Assembly: GCA_934635225.1 (NCBI GenBank) | Contig: CAKTYZ010000008.1 | Coordinates: forward strand, 1 to 64,000 | Origin: an uncultured Kiritimatiellota bacterium | GTDB lineage: Bacteria > Verrucomicrobiota > Kiritimatiellia > RFP12 > UBA1067 | Direction: 5' to 3' | DNA length: 64,000 bases | Part shown: positions 23,891 to 32,645 of the stretch, piece after piece | Numbering within the stretch: position 1 is the stretch's first letter | How the letters are laid out: each line of letters starts with the position of its first letter | The notes under the pieces: model-generated | Database searches by the model: none | What the model was told of the DNA's origin: nothing | Seen by the model: only the letters and a program-made list of their open reading frames with translations | Translations under genes and position numbers: made by a program

Positions 23891-25569
23891 CAGCACTGAT
23901 GATCGCGGCCTTGGCCGTCAACCTGAACGGCCCGTGGCAGTTCAGGTTCGAGGAGGGCAAGCCGCTGGAGGAGACGCCGTGGAAGACGTTCGCGGCGGCC
24001 GACGTGATGGCCGTGCCCGGCTGCTGGGACGTCCTGCCGCGCTACTACCTCAAGCGCGGCACGGGCCTCTACCGCCGCTCGTTCACGCTCGACGCGCCGA
24101 TGAAGGACGCGGCGCTGGTCGTGGACGGCATGGGCGTGCGCGCGGCGTTCGCGCTCGACGGCGCGGACCTGGGCCGCCACGACTACCCCTACGCGCGGCT
24201 GGAGATCCCGGTCGGGCCGCTCGCGGCGGGCGCGCACGAGATCGCGGCGGCGGTGGACAACGTCCTCGAATGGCCGCGCGTGAAGCTCGCGCGCCCGTAC
24301 TACGACTTCTACTTCTACGGCGGGTTCTACCACGGCGTCAAGCTCGTCGAGCGCGCGCCGAAGGTCTTCGTCCGCACGCGCGACTGGCGCACGGGGACGG
24401 TCGAGGTCGCGGTCGAGGGCGGTGCGCCGCGCGGCGCCGTCACGGTGGACGGCAAGGCCGTCGCGGCGGCGTGGAAGGACGGTCGCGCGACGCTGCGCGT
24501 GCCGGGCTGCCGCCCCTGGTCGCCCGAGGCCCCGAACCTCCACACGCTGTCCGTCCGGTGTGCGGGCGACGGAACGCAGCCGGCCGCCGTGCGCTTCGGC
24601 GTCCGCCAGGTCGAGGCGAAGGGCGGCAAGATGTACCTGAACGGCAAGGAGCTGTTCCTGAAGGGCTTCAACCGCCACGAGTCGTCCGTCCTCGAAGGCT
24701 CGGCGACGGGCGAGACGACGATGCTGCGCGACCTCCAGAACCTGAAGGCCGTCGGCGGCAACTTCATCCGCGGCGCGCACTACCAGCAATGCGAGCGCTT
24801 CCTCGACCTCTGCGACGAGATGGGCGTCCTCGTGTGGGAGGAGTCGCTCGGCTGGGGCAACGGCGCCGAGGCCGGGAAGAGTCCGTTTCCGCCCGACGAG
24901 GCGGAGGATGCCGGGTTTTGCGAGATGCAGGTTCGCCAGACGCGGGAGATGGTGCGCGCGAGCTTCAATCATCCGAGCGTCATCGTCTATGGCTTTCTGA
25001 ACGAGTGCGCCAGCGGACGCAAGCCCGTGAAGCGGCTGGTGGACAGGCTGATCGCGACGATCAAGGCGGAGGACTCCGGAAGGCTCGTCACTTTCGCGTG
25101 CAACAACATCGATGGCGACATCAGCTGCGAGAACGTCGATCTCGTGTCGTTCAACGCCTATCCGGGGACGATTCCCGCGGCGCCGGGCACGCCCGCGCAG
25201 CTGAAGGAGAAGGTCGAGAAGCGCTTCACGAGCGCGATTGCGCGGTTCCGCAGACTCTACCCCGACAAGCCGATCATGGTCTCCGAGTCTGGGTGTGGAG
25301 GCCTGTACGGGATGCATGACCCGAACGCCTCGATCAACACCGAGGAGTACCAGGAGGAGTACCTGCGGGACATCCTGGAATGCCTGTGGGCGAACCCGGA
25401 CTGTTCGGGGTTCGCGATCTGGCAGATGAACGACGGGCGTACGCGCGAGCGGCATTGTGACAGGAGCTGTTCGTCGATGTTCGGCGGCTCGATCGCGGGA
25501 TGCTATGATCAGCTGCGGCGGCCGAAAAAGTCGGTTGAGACGGTGAAGTCGTTTTTCGGGGCCAAGTAA
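23887..25569 (+). CDS. GH2 family beta-galactosidase/beta-glucuronidase-like enzyme
   Basis: The ATG at 23887 overlaps the previous stop, giving 560 residues. Domain order is that of a compact GH2: jelly-roll sugar-binding domain (LNGPWQFRFEEGKP, YRRSFTLDAPM, DGMGVRAAFALDG), an immunoglobulin-like domain, then a TIM barrel starting at GKELFLKGFNRHESS. The acid/base Glu is residue 373 (GFLNECAS) and the nucleophile Glu is near residue 467 (MVSESGCGG). The size fits beta-glucuronidase-type GH2 enzymes. Release of a uronic acid would fit the uxa genes, but galactosidase or mannosidase activity is equally possible. Only a weak N-terminal hydrophobic segment is present. Confidence 0.88.
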   Translation: MTALMIAALAVNLNGPWQFRFEEGKPLEETPWKTFAAADVMAVPGCWDVLPRYYLKRGTGLYRRSFTLDAPMKDAALVVDGMGVRAAFALDGADLGRHDYPYARLEIPVGPLAAGAHEIAAAVDNVLEWPRVKLARPYYDFYFYGGFYHGVKLVERAPKVFVRTRDWRTGTVEVAVEGGAPRGAVTVDGKAVAAAWKDGRATLRVPGCRPWSPEAPNLHTLSVRCAGDGTQPAAVRFGVRQVEAKGGKMYLNGKELFLKGFNRHESSVLEGSATGETTMLRDLQNLKAVGGNFIRGAHYQQCERFLDLCDEMGVLVWEESLGWGNGAEAGKSPFPPDEAEDAGFCEMQVRQTREMVRASFNHPSVIVYGFLNECASGRKPVKRLVDRLIATIKAEDSGRLVTFACNNIDGDISCENVDLVSFNAYPGTIPAAPGTPAQLKEKVEKRFTSAIARFRRLYPDKPIMVSESGCGGLYGMHDPNASINTEEYQEEYLRDILECLWANPDCSGFAIWQMNDGRTRERHCDRSCSSMFGGSIAGCYDQLRRPKKSVETVKSFFGAK

Positions 25570-25584
25570 GGAAAGGGTAGGCAG

Positions 25585-27867
25585 ATGAGGTCGGAATGGA
25601 TTCTTGCGGCGGCTTGCGCGGTGGCGTTGGAGGTGTCTGCGGTCGATGCGCCGCTGGACTACGTGGATCCGCTGATCGGCACGGCCTCGCGCCGTGCCGA
25701 CGCGGCCAACGCCGCCGCGATGCAGCCGTTCGTCGGCGTGCCGTTCGGCATGTGGCAGTGGACGGCGATGACGCAGCTCTCCGAACTCGGCAAGGTGAGC
25801 TACTCTGATGCGTCGCGCCGCTTCCTCGGCTTCGTCGGCACGCGCCAGCCCGCGCCATGGATGGGCGAATACGGGCAGGTCTCGGTGATGCCGCAGGTCG
25901 GGCCGCGCGACTGCTCCTACGCCACGCGCGGCGTCGCGTTCGACCCGGCGGACTGCGTCTTCACGCCCTACTACTGCCGCGTCCCGCTCGCGAGCGGCGT
26001 CGTCGCAGAGGCGACCGGCTCGTCGCGCTGCGCGCTCCTGCGCTTCACGTTCCCGAAGGGCGTCCCCGCGCGGCTCGTCTTCGACGCCTCGCGCGCGTTC
26101 GTCGGCTCGTTCTCCGACACGAATGCCCTGCCGGGCGGCGTCACGTTCGCGGACGCGGGCGCGAGGCTGCTGACGGCGTGGAACGAGGACCGGGCGGACG
26201 CGAAGCTCGGCCCGCCGCTCCGGAACTGCCGCGCGCGCTTCCGCATCGAGGTGTCGCGTCCGGCGGTCGCGAAGGGCGTCTATGTTGGCGACGGGCCGCG
26301 CGGCGCGGACGGGTACCCGACGGCCCGCATCCTTGAAGGCGAGACGTCCGTGACGGCGGATGCCTGCGGCGCGTGGACGGAATACGCGGCATCGGACGAG
26401 CCGCTGCTCGTGAAGGTCTCCCAGTCGATGATCGACGACGCCCAGGCGGCGGACACGATGCGCCGCGAACTCGGCGGGGGCTTCGACTTCGAGGCGGCGA
26501 AGGCCCGTGCGCAGGCCGCGTGGGAGCGGGCGCTCTCCGTCCTGGAGATCGACGCCGACGAGGACGTGAAGACGGTCTTCTACACGGCGATGTACCACGC
26601 CCTCCAGTTCCCGCGCGAGTTCGGGGAGTACGGCCGCTACTACTCGGCGTTCGATGATCAGGTGCATGACGGCGAGAGCTACACGAGCTATTCGCTCTGG
26701 GACACGTACCGCGCCGAGCATGCGCTCCTCGCCCTCGCCGCGCCGGGGCGGGTGGACGGGATGATGACGGCGCTGCTGCAGATGTACCGGGAGGGCGGAT
26801 GGCTGCCGAAGTGGCCGAACCCGGCCTACACGGGCATCATGGTCGGGGGGCCGGCGGAGATCGTGCTGGCCCAGGCCTACGCCTGCGGCTTCCGGGGGTT
26901 CGACCTGAACCTCGCCTACGAGGCGGTGAAGCACAACGCGACCGTGCCTTCGCCCGCCGACACGCGCGTCGCGTGGCAGGGGCGCGAGCCGTGGACGGGC
27001 GCGCCCGAGGCGCGCGGCGGGCTCACGACCTACCAGTCTCTCGGCTACGTCGCGGCCGACCGGACGACGGAGTCCGTCTCGCGCACGCTCGACTTCGGGC
27101 ACGCCGACCTCGCCGCCGCCGTCCTCGCGGACGCCGTCGGCCGGCATGGCGAGGCGGCGGCGTTCCGTGCGCGGTCGCGGAACTACCGCAACCTGTGGAA
27201 CGCGGAGAGGCGCATGTTCTGGCCGCGCAAGGCGGACGGGAGCTGGGTCGCGCGGCCGCGCCTCCACTGGAAGGTGAGCGACTACACCGAGCAGTCGCCG
27301 GAGACCGCCGTGTGGGGCGTCCCCTACGACGTCGCGGGCGTCGCCGGGCTCGTCGGCGGCAAGGCAACGCTGGAGGCGATGCTGGACGACTACTTCGGGC
27401 GCATTTACTACAACAAGGACGGCGGCAAGATGACCCACCACGAGAACGAGCCGACGCACCACATCCCCTACCTCTACGCCGCGCTCGGCCGCCCCGACAA
27501 GTGCGCGCGGCACGTCCGGCAGATCCTGACGCGCGGCTACTCGGCGGAGCGCTGGGGCATGGAGGGGAACGACGACTGCGGGCAGATGAGCGCGTGGCAC
27601 GTCCTCTCCGCGCTCGGGTTCTACCCGCTCGACCCGACGACGGGCGAGTACGTGGTCGGCTCGCCGCTCGTGCGCGCGGCGACGCTGCGGATCGGCGCGC
27701 CGTTCGCGCCGGCGACGTTCCGCGTCACCGTCCGCAACCAGGCGAAGGAAAACTGGCGCGTCAGGTCGGTGACGCTGAACGGGCGGCCGCTGACGGACGG
27801 GAAGATCCGCCACGCCGACATCGTGAAGGGCGGCGAGCTCGTCTTCGAGATGGCGGGCGGCCTGTGA
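25585..27867 (+). CDS. Secreted GH92 alpha-mannosidase (third, divergent copy)
   Basis: A 760-residue GH92 protein with signal peptide MRSEWILAAACAVALEVSAVDA. It has LDYVDPLIGTASRRAD, VPFGMWQWTAMTQLS, YSLWDTYRAEHALL, HHENEPTHHIPYLYAALG, and GNDDCGQMSAWHVLSALGFY. The region equivalent to the catalytic TEGN-x-x-QY motif reads YTEQSPETAVWGVPYDVAG: the Glu is kept, but the following residues differ, suggesting altered specificity. The C-terminus, RHADIVKGGELVFEM, is almost identical to that of the GH92 at 10362. It lies 15 bases after GH2 in the same run of hydrolases. Confidence 0.9.
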   Translation: MRSEWILAAACAVALEVSAVDAPLDYVDPLIGTASRRADAANAAAMQPFVGVPFGMWQWTAMTQLSELGKVSYSDASRRFLGFVGTRQPAPWMGEYGQVSVMPQVGPRDCSYATRGVAFDPADCVFTPYYCRVPLASGVVAEATGSSRCALLRFTFPKGVPARLVFDASRAFVGSFSDTNALPGGVTFADAGARLLTAWNEDRADAKLGPPLRNCRARFRIEVSRPAVAKGVYVGDGPRGADGYPTARILEGETSVTADACGAWTEYAASDEPLLVKVSQSMIDDAQAADTMRRELGGGFDFEAAKARAQAAWERALSVLEIDADEDVKTVFYTAMYHALQFPREFGEYGRYYSAFDDQVHDGESYTSYSLWDTYRAEHALLALAAPGRVDGMMTALLQMYREGGWLPKWPNPAYTGIMVGGPAEIVLAQAYACGFRGFDLNLAYEAVKHNATVPSPADTRVAWQGREPWTGAPEARGGLTTYQSLGYVAADRTTESVSRTLDFGHADLAAAVLADAVGRHGEAAAFRARSRNYRNLWNAERRMFWPRKADGSWVARPRLHWKVSDYTEQSPETAVWGVPYDVAGVAGLVGGKATLEAMLDDYFGRIYYNKDGGKMTHHENEPTHHIPYLYAALGRPDKCARHVRQILTRGYSAERWGMEGNDDCGQMSAWHVLSALGFYPLDPTTGEYVVGSPLVRAATLRIGAPFAPATFRVTVRNQAKENWRVRSVTLNGRPLTDGKIRHADIVKGGELVFEMAGGL

Positions 27868-27924
27868 GACCGCATCTGTAAACACCCAAAAGAGAACAGC
27901 AAAAGAAAACAAGGAGAGAGAAAG

Positions 27925-30336
27925 TTGACGAAGATCCTGACGATTGCGGCTTTGGCCGCGACATTGAACGGCTTTGCGGCCGACGCACCGCGCGAGGGGC
28001 GTCCGTCGGCCTTTGGCTACCGGGCGTTCATGCTCGACGAGGCGCGCCATTTCTTCGGGAAGAAGACGGTCAAACGCTATCTGGACCTGATGCAGCGCCA
28101 CCGCTACAACTACTTCCACTGGCATCTCACGGACGACCAGGGCTGGCGGATTGACGTGCCGGGACTGCCCGAACTGGTTGCCAAGGGGGCGGCGCGGCCC
28201 GCTTCGCCGCTGCGCGGACAGGGCTCGAAGACGGACGGACGTCCGTACGGGCCCTATTTCTATTCGGTCGATGACATCCGCGAGATCGTGGACTATGCGA
28301 AGGCGCGCGGCATTGAGGTCATTCCCGAAGTCGACATGCCGGGGCACGTCGGCGCACTGCTGGCCGCGCACCCGGAGTTCGCCTGCGCGCCGGACGCGCA
28401 GCCGGGAACGCCGCGTGTCCAGTGGGGCGTCTCGCCCGAGGTCCTGTGCGTGGGGAACGAGGCGGTCTACGATTACCTGGACCGTCTGATCGCCGCCGTC
28501 GCCGGGATCTTCCCCGGCGAGTACTTCCACATCGGCGGCGACGAATGCCCGCGGACGCGCTGGGAGGCGTGCGTGAAGTGCCGTGGGCTGATGGCGCGCG
28601 AAGGGATGTCCGCAGCGGCGGAGCTGCAGGCTTATTTCGTCCGCCGTGTCGCGGCGATGGTGGCTCGCCACGGCAAGACGGTGATTGGCTGGGACGAGAT
28701 TCTGGAGGCTGGCGAGCTGCCGAAGGGGACCATCGTGCAGAACTGGCGTTCGGAGGCGAACGGCGTGAGCGGGGCGGACATCGTGCGCAAGGCGGCTGAG
28801 AAAGGCTGCCGCGTGATCATGTCTCCGCTGAACGTGGCGTACTTCACCCTGCCGACCGGCGAGGACGCCGACGACCCCTGGGCATACGGGGAGTGGGTGA
28901 GGAAGATGAAGCTGACGCTTCCGGCGGCGAAGGTCGCGCGGTTCTCGCCGCTGGACGGGATTCCGCCGGGGCTTCACGGCATGATCCTGGGCGGCGAGTG
29001 CTGTGCCTGGTCGGAGGAGATAGCCTCGGACGAGGAGCTTGACTACAAGATCCGGCGGAGGCTCGGGCTCTTCGGCGACGCCCTGTACGGCGGTCCGCAG
29101 GACAGTCCGGCGAAAGCGGCCGTCGGCGGAGAGGTTTCCGTCAAGATGCTGGCTGACGAGATGCCGCCGCTCGTCGGCGACGGGGTGGCGGACGACACGG
29201 CGGCGATCCAGGCGCGGCTCGATTCCGGGACGCCCTGCGTCTACCTGCCGCCGCCGGCGAAGCACTACCGCATCTCGAAGACGCTCCGCATCGGCTCGGA
29301 CACCGAACTGCGGCTCGACCGCTTCTCGGTCGTCCGCCTCGCGCCGGGATCGGACTGCCCGATGATTGAGAACAGGGGCTACGTCGGCGGAGGCGACAGC
29401 CGCATCGCCCTCACGGGCGGCGTCTGGGACATGGCGAACCTCGACCAGTCGCCGAACCCCCAGCAGCTCGCGCGCTGCACGCCGCCGCGCAAGGGAGGCC
29501 TGCCGCCGAAGCACGAGAACGGCTTTTTCTTCGGCATGGCGATGCGCTTCTCGCACGTCGAGGGGATGACCGTCAGGGGCCTGACGATCCGCAACCCGAC
29601 GTCCTACGGCCTCGCCTTCTGCCGCACGTCCTGCTTCCTCGTGGACGACCTCACGTTCGACTACACGACGTGCAACCCGATCTTCCTCAACATGGACGGC
29701 GTGCATCTCGACGGCTGGTGCCACCACGGGAAGATCTCGAACCTGCGCGGCACGTGCTTCGACGACATGGTGGCCCTGAACGCGAACGACGGGCAGTGCG
29801 CGCAGGAGGAGGGCGACATCACCGACGTCGACATCGACGGGCTCTACGCCGACTACTGCCACAGCGCGGTGCGGCTGCTCTCGACGGGCGCGAACCTGAA
29901 GCGCGTGACGGTCCGGAACGTCCACGGGAACTTCTACACGTACATGGTGGGGCTGACGCACTTCTTCCGCGACCGGAAGACGCGCGGCGTCTTTGACGAC
30001 ATCGTGATCCGCGACGCCTTCGCGGCGAAGACGCTCTCGCCGGAGAACATCGGAACGCACTCGCGCACGAACTATCCGCTCGTCTGGGTCGAGGGCGCGG
30101 TGGACGTCGGGCGGCTCACGGTCGAGGGCTTCAGCCGCGACGAGAAGACGGTGCCCGTCGCGACGCTCCGGGTCGATTCGGCCGCGACGGTGCGTACGCT
30201 GACCGTGCGCGACTGCAAGATGTCGAACGCGCTGGATGCGCCGGTCCCGTTCCTGGAGGCAAAGGGGACTGTCGGGAAGGTGACTGTCGAGAACGTCGAC
30301 TTCGCGGGCCGCTGGACGCAGACGGGTGACCGATAG
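27925..30336 (+). CDS. Fusion of a GH20 beta-hexosaminidase with a right-handed beta-helix (pectate-lyase-like) domain
   Basis: A TTG start at 27925 is set by AAGGAGAG (27911-27918) and begins a signal peptide. Residues ~30-400 are GH20: NYFHWHLTDDQGWRIDVP, EVIPEVDMPGHVGA, and HIGGDECPRTRWE, in which Asp206-Glu207 form the substrate-assisted catalytic pair, then NWRSEANGV and GGECCAWSEE. From about residue 415 (PLVGDGVADDTAAIQARLD) the chain becomes a pectate-lyase/GH28-type beta-helix with repeated short strands to residue 803. The usual GH20 N-terminal domain is missing. One chain might bind or cleave a second glycan while trimming N-acetylhexosamine. The frame is continuous, so the fusion is not an obvious artefact. 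Confidence 0.82.
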   Translation: MTKILTIAALAATLNGFAADAPREGRPSAFGYRAFMLDEARHFFGKKTVKRYLDLMQRHRYNYFHWHLTDDQGWRIDVPGLPELVAKGAARPASPLRGQGSKTDGRPYGPYFYSVDDIREIVDYAKARGIEVIPEVDMPGHVGALLAAHPEFACAPDAQPGTPRVQWGVSPEVLCVGNEAVYDYLDRLIAAVAGIFPGEYFHIGGDECPRTRWEACVKCRGLMAREGMSAAAELQAYFVRRVAAMVARHGKTVIGWDEILEAGELPKGTIVQNWRSEANGVSGADIVRKAAEKGCRVIMSPLNVAYFTLPTGEDADDPWAYGEWVRKMKLTLPAAKVARFSPLDGIPPGLHGMILGGECCAWSEEIASDEELDYKIRRRLGLFGDALYGGPQDSPAKAAVGGEVSVKMLADEMPPLVGDGVADDTAAIQARLDSGTPCVYLPPPAKHYRISKTLRIGSDTELRLDRFSVVRLAPGSDCPMIENRGYVGGGDSRIALTGGVWDMANLDQSPNPQQLARCTPPRKGGLPPKHENGFFFGMAMRFSHVEGMTVRGLTIRNPTSYGLAFCRTSCFLVDDLTFDYTTCNPIFLNMDGVHLDGWCHHGKISNLRGTCFDDMVALNANDGQCAQEEGDITDVDIDGLYADYCHSAVRLLSTGANLKRVTVRNVHGNFYTYMVGLTHFFRDRKTRGVFDDIVIRDAFAAKTLSPENIGTHSRTNYPLVWVEGAVDVGRLTVEGFSRDEKTVPVATLRVDSAATVRTLTVRDCKMSNALDAPVPFLEAKGTVGKVTVENVDFAGRWTQTGDR

Positions 30337-30366
30337 TCCATGGCCCTCCGGGGCTTCGACGCGGAA

Positions 30367-30409
30367 CTCGCGGCCGAGATCCCGGACTTCGACTTCGCGC
30401 GCTTCGCGG
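30367..30409 (+). pseudogene. GH92-derived sequence fragment
   Basis: Forty of 43 bases match 8768-8810 in the first GH92 gene, and the fragment would encode LAAEIPDFDFAR as in LAAEMPDFDFAR. It is not part of an open gene. It lies at the start of the 483-base gap 30337-30819, which holds this fragment, tandem repeats, an inverted repeat, a promoter and a poly-C tract, and no convincing gene. Confidence 0.55.
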
Positions 30410-30428
30410 GGTGCGCTGGCCCCCACGG

Positions 30429-30489
30429 TCCATCCGCATGGAGACGCCTCTTCCATCCGCATGGAGAGACCTCTTCCATCCGCATCGGT
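30429..30489 (+). repeat. 23-base-period tandem repeat, two full units and a partial one
   Basis: TCCATCCGCATGGAGA begins units at 30429 and 30452, and a third partial unit starts at 30475. The period is 23 bases, the same as the unrelated-sequence repeats at 7954 and 10281. Confidence 0.75.
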
Positions 30490-30545
30490 TGACGCATTTG
30501 TTTCAGGCCCTTTTGCGTCGAGCGGTGCGCAAACGGACTGACAAA

Positions 30546-30579
30546 GATGCGCAAATGAGCCGCAAATAATTTGCGCATC
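30546..30579. promoter_or_regulatory. Perfect 11-base inverted repeat upstream of a promoter
   Basis: GATGCGCAAAT (30546-30556) and ATTTGCGCATC (30569-30579) are perfect complements with a 12-base spacer, and a further TGCGCAAA lies around 30527-30534. The -10 box TATACT follows 27 bases downstream. The layout suits an operator for a dimeric regulator, or a terminator stem for the gene upstream. Confidence 0.5.
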
Positions 30580-30606
30580 CGGGCGATCTTTGGTTCGGAG
30601 ATATGG

Positions 30607-30612
30607 TATACT
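30607..30612 (+). promoter_or_regulatory. -10 box TATACT upstream of the poly-C region
   Basis: ATATGGTATACTG matches the -10 boxes found elsewhere in this window. It is the only promoter-like site before the surface protein at 30820, which would give a ~200-base leader containing the poly-C tract. Confidence 0.5.
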
Positions 30613-30734
30613 GTTCACGGTCGAACAGAATGGGGTATTTCCTTTGATGAGCAAAGCGAAGAGTCTCGTGCCGGTTCCTTTCGCCGTAAACGCGGCGAGA
30701 GGCCGTCCGACTGCGCCAAAAGGCGATTCCAATA

Positions 30735-30747
30735 CCCCCCCCCCCCC
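30735..30747 (+). other. Homopolymeric C13 tract upstream of a surface-protein gene
   Basis: Thirteen C lie 72 bases before the start codon at 30820. A short frame opening at the ATG at 30647 reads through the tract and stops just after it. With one more C it would join in frame with the downstream gene. The tract could also alter expression by changing leader or promoter geometry. The surrounding sequence may itself be a dispersed repeat. Confidence 0.75.
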
Positions 30748-30819
30748 ATCTTAGCAGAGGCCATGGCAGGCCTTTGCGTGACGGACAAAGAAACGACAGA
30801 CAAATCGGAAAGGCATGAC

Positions 30820-32637
30820 ATGATGACACATCACATTCAAGAATCTTGTGCGCGAACCCAAGGCCGAACGGGTCTTTTGGCAGGCCTTTTGGCCGTTTCC
30901 GTTGCGACGGTTGCGGCGACCGAGACGGTAAACTGGACAGGGGCCGGAAGTGACGGAGCGTGGGAAACCCCAGACAATTGGTCTTCGGCGACTGTTCCGA
31001 GCGAGAGCGCGGACGTTCAGTTCAACGTCGGGACTCATCCCGTTGTTCGTGCAACGACTGAGCTCCCGACGATCGCCTCGTTGTATGTCACGGGCGCGGG
31101 TGCGACGTTTTCGTTTGGTTCGACGGCTGTCTTGCACACGACTGGTCCGGTCACAAACCGCTATACGACAACCTACCGCGGTGGAACGTATGGGTTTGGA
31201 GATGAACTGGTCGTTGGGTGGTCGAAGAACTGGTCGGAAGGTTCGACTTACACGACGCGGGCCAAGTTCGAGAACTGCCGGGCCGAAATCGCGGGTCGCG
31301 TGTTCGTGACGGGCTACAGCGGCAATGGCTTGGATGTCGGTGCGGGGGCTTTCGTGCGAAGCGGTGGGTACCTTGACAGCCTTGGCACGCGCAATCAGAC
31401 CAAGATTCATGACGGGGGCGTTTTCGTCTCCGCAGGGGACATCGAGATCGTCAACTGCTGGACAGACGACTCCTTCCCCGAACCCTTCACGGTTGACGGC
31501 GGCACGGTGACGAATGTCGGCAAGCTCTTCATCGCGAAACTGAATGCCGGGCGCGTGCCGGTCTGTCTGCGCAACGGGGCGACGTGGATTCAGCAGGGCG
31601 AGACGCAGATCGGCATGAACGGAGATTCCTACTCGAATTCGCTTCAGGTTGTGGCAGGCTCTCGTTTCCACTCGTCCGGATCCATTCGACTGGGGTGCAA
31701 CAACCGTGTGAAGGACTGTTTTGTCGCGGTCGATGGCGAGTCCGAGCTGAAGGCGCAGGGAGTCTTCATCGGCAGCTTTCAGGGGGCTCAAGACTGTCGG
31801 ATGTCGGTTACGGACCGTTCCGCGGCGACGTTCGAACAGCTCACGCTGGGCGGTCCTTACGAGCAAAGCAACAGGATGTCGCTTGTCGTGGCGGGCGGAT
31901 CGGCGCTTACGACGGAGAAACTTGTCGTCGGCAACAGCGGGAACCGTTCCGATGGCTTGTCGATTGCCGTTACGAACGCGTCGTTGATTGTCTCGAAGGA
32001 CGGGGTCAGTCTGCCGGCGGGCGTGTTGTGTGGGCACACGGCTTTCACGTTGTTCGGAACGTCTGAAGCGCCTGCGTCCGCGTCGTTTCCCGGCGGACTC
32101 ATTATCGGTGCGGCGAGCAAGTCCTCGGACGTTTGTCGCACGGCTCCGACGGTTTTCACCGTCGAGGGCGGCGTCGTGACTTGCGGAAAGGCTGATGCCG
32201 CCGGCGCGACAAGCGGTGATGTGCGGTTGGGCGCGCTGGGCGTGGGCGGCGTTTTCGACTTGGCGACGAACCGGCTTGTGATTGCGGGGACGGGCGGCTG
32301 CTTTGTCGCCGAGCACCGCATGATGGCGGCGGGAACCCCGGAGATACGCTTCGTCGTCCCCGAAGGCGGCTATCAAGGTGCGCGTGGCTGCGGTTTGCAC
32401 GTCAAGTACGCCTATCTCGAGGCGGCTGCGGTGGTCATGGACGTGACGCAGGTCAAGACGGACGGAACCTATATGCTCGCGAAGGGTGGTGCTGCGCTGG
32501 AGTTCTCGTCTGACAAGTTCTCCGTCGTGGCACGGGAGAACCAGCTGGTCAAAGTCAATTATCAGAACGTGCAGTCGGGCCGTTTCCTTTCCGTGACGGT
32601 CAAGAACCGTCGTGGCACGGTGATCTACCTGAGATGA
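30820..32637 (+). CDS. Secreted beta-strand-rich surface protein with C-terminal RG-x5-R signature
   Basis: The ATG at 30820 follows GGAAAGG (30807-30813) and gives 605 residues. A hydrophobic segment (GLLAGLLAVSVATVAATE) precedes VNWTGAGSDGAWETPDNWSS, the start seen in autotransporter-type beta-strand-repeat proteins. The rest is many short Gly/Ser/Thr-rich strands without catalytic motifs, consistent with a beta-helix or beta-solenoid. The C-terminus KNRRGTVIYLR carries the Arg-Gly, five residues, Arg ending shared with three other secreted proteins here. No autotransporter barrel is present, so surface anchoring must use another route. Codon usage is less GC-rich than in the hydrolases, which hints at a different origin. 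Confidence 0.7.
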   Translation: MMTHHIQESCARTQGRTGLLAGLLAVSVATVAATETVNWTGAGSDGAWETPDNWSSATVPSESADVQFNVGTHPVVRATTELPTIASLYVTGAGATFSFGSTAVLHTTGPVTNRYTTTYRGGTYGFGDELVVGWSKNWSEGSTYTTRAKFENCRAEIAGRVFVTGYSGNGLDVGAGAFVRSGGYLDSLGTRNQTKIHDGGVFVSAGDIEIVNCWTDDSFPEPFTVDGGTVTNVGKLFIAKLNAGRVPVCLRNGATWIQQGETQIGMNGDSYSNSLQVVAGSRFHSSGSIRLGCNNRVKDCFVAVDGESELKAQGVFIGSFQGAQDCRMSVTDRSAATFEQLTLGGPYEQSNRMSLVVAGGSALTTEKLVVGNSGNRSDGLSIAVTNASLIVSKDGVSLPAGVLCGHTAFTLFGTSEAPASASFPGGLIIGAASKSSDVCRTAPTVFTVEGGVVTCGKADAAGATSGDVRLGALGVGGVFDLATNRLVIAGTGGCFVAEHRMMAAGTPEIRFVVPEGGYQGARGCGLHVKYAYLEAAAVVMDVTQVKTDGTYMLAKGGAALEFSSDKFSVVARENQLVKVNYQNVQSGRFLSVTVKNRRGTVIYLR

Positions 32638-32645
32638 GGCGAGAG

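Noticed and set aside
23845..30732. A 2295-codon open frame on the - strand across five + strand genes
   Set aside because: It is antisense to well-supported GH2, GH92 and GH20 genes and reads as low-complexity Arg/Val/Leu/Glu-rich sequence, a by-product of strong GC bias at third codon positions.
30647..30754. A real 35-codon peptide gene (MSKAKSLVPVPF...) ahead of the poly-C tract
   Set aside because: No ribosome-binding site and no recognisable protein character; it is kept only as part of the phase-variation hypothesis.
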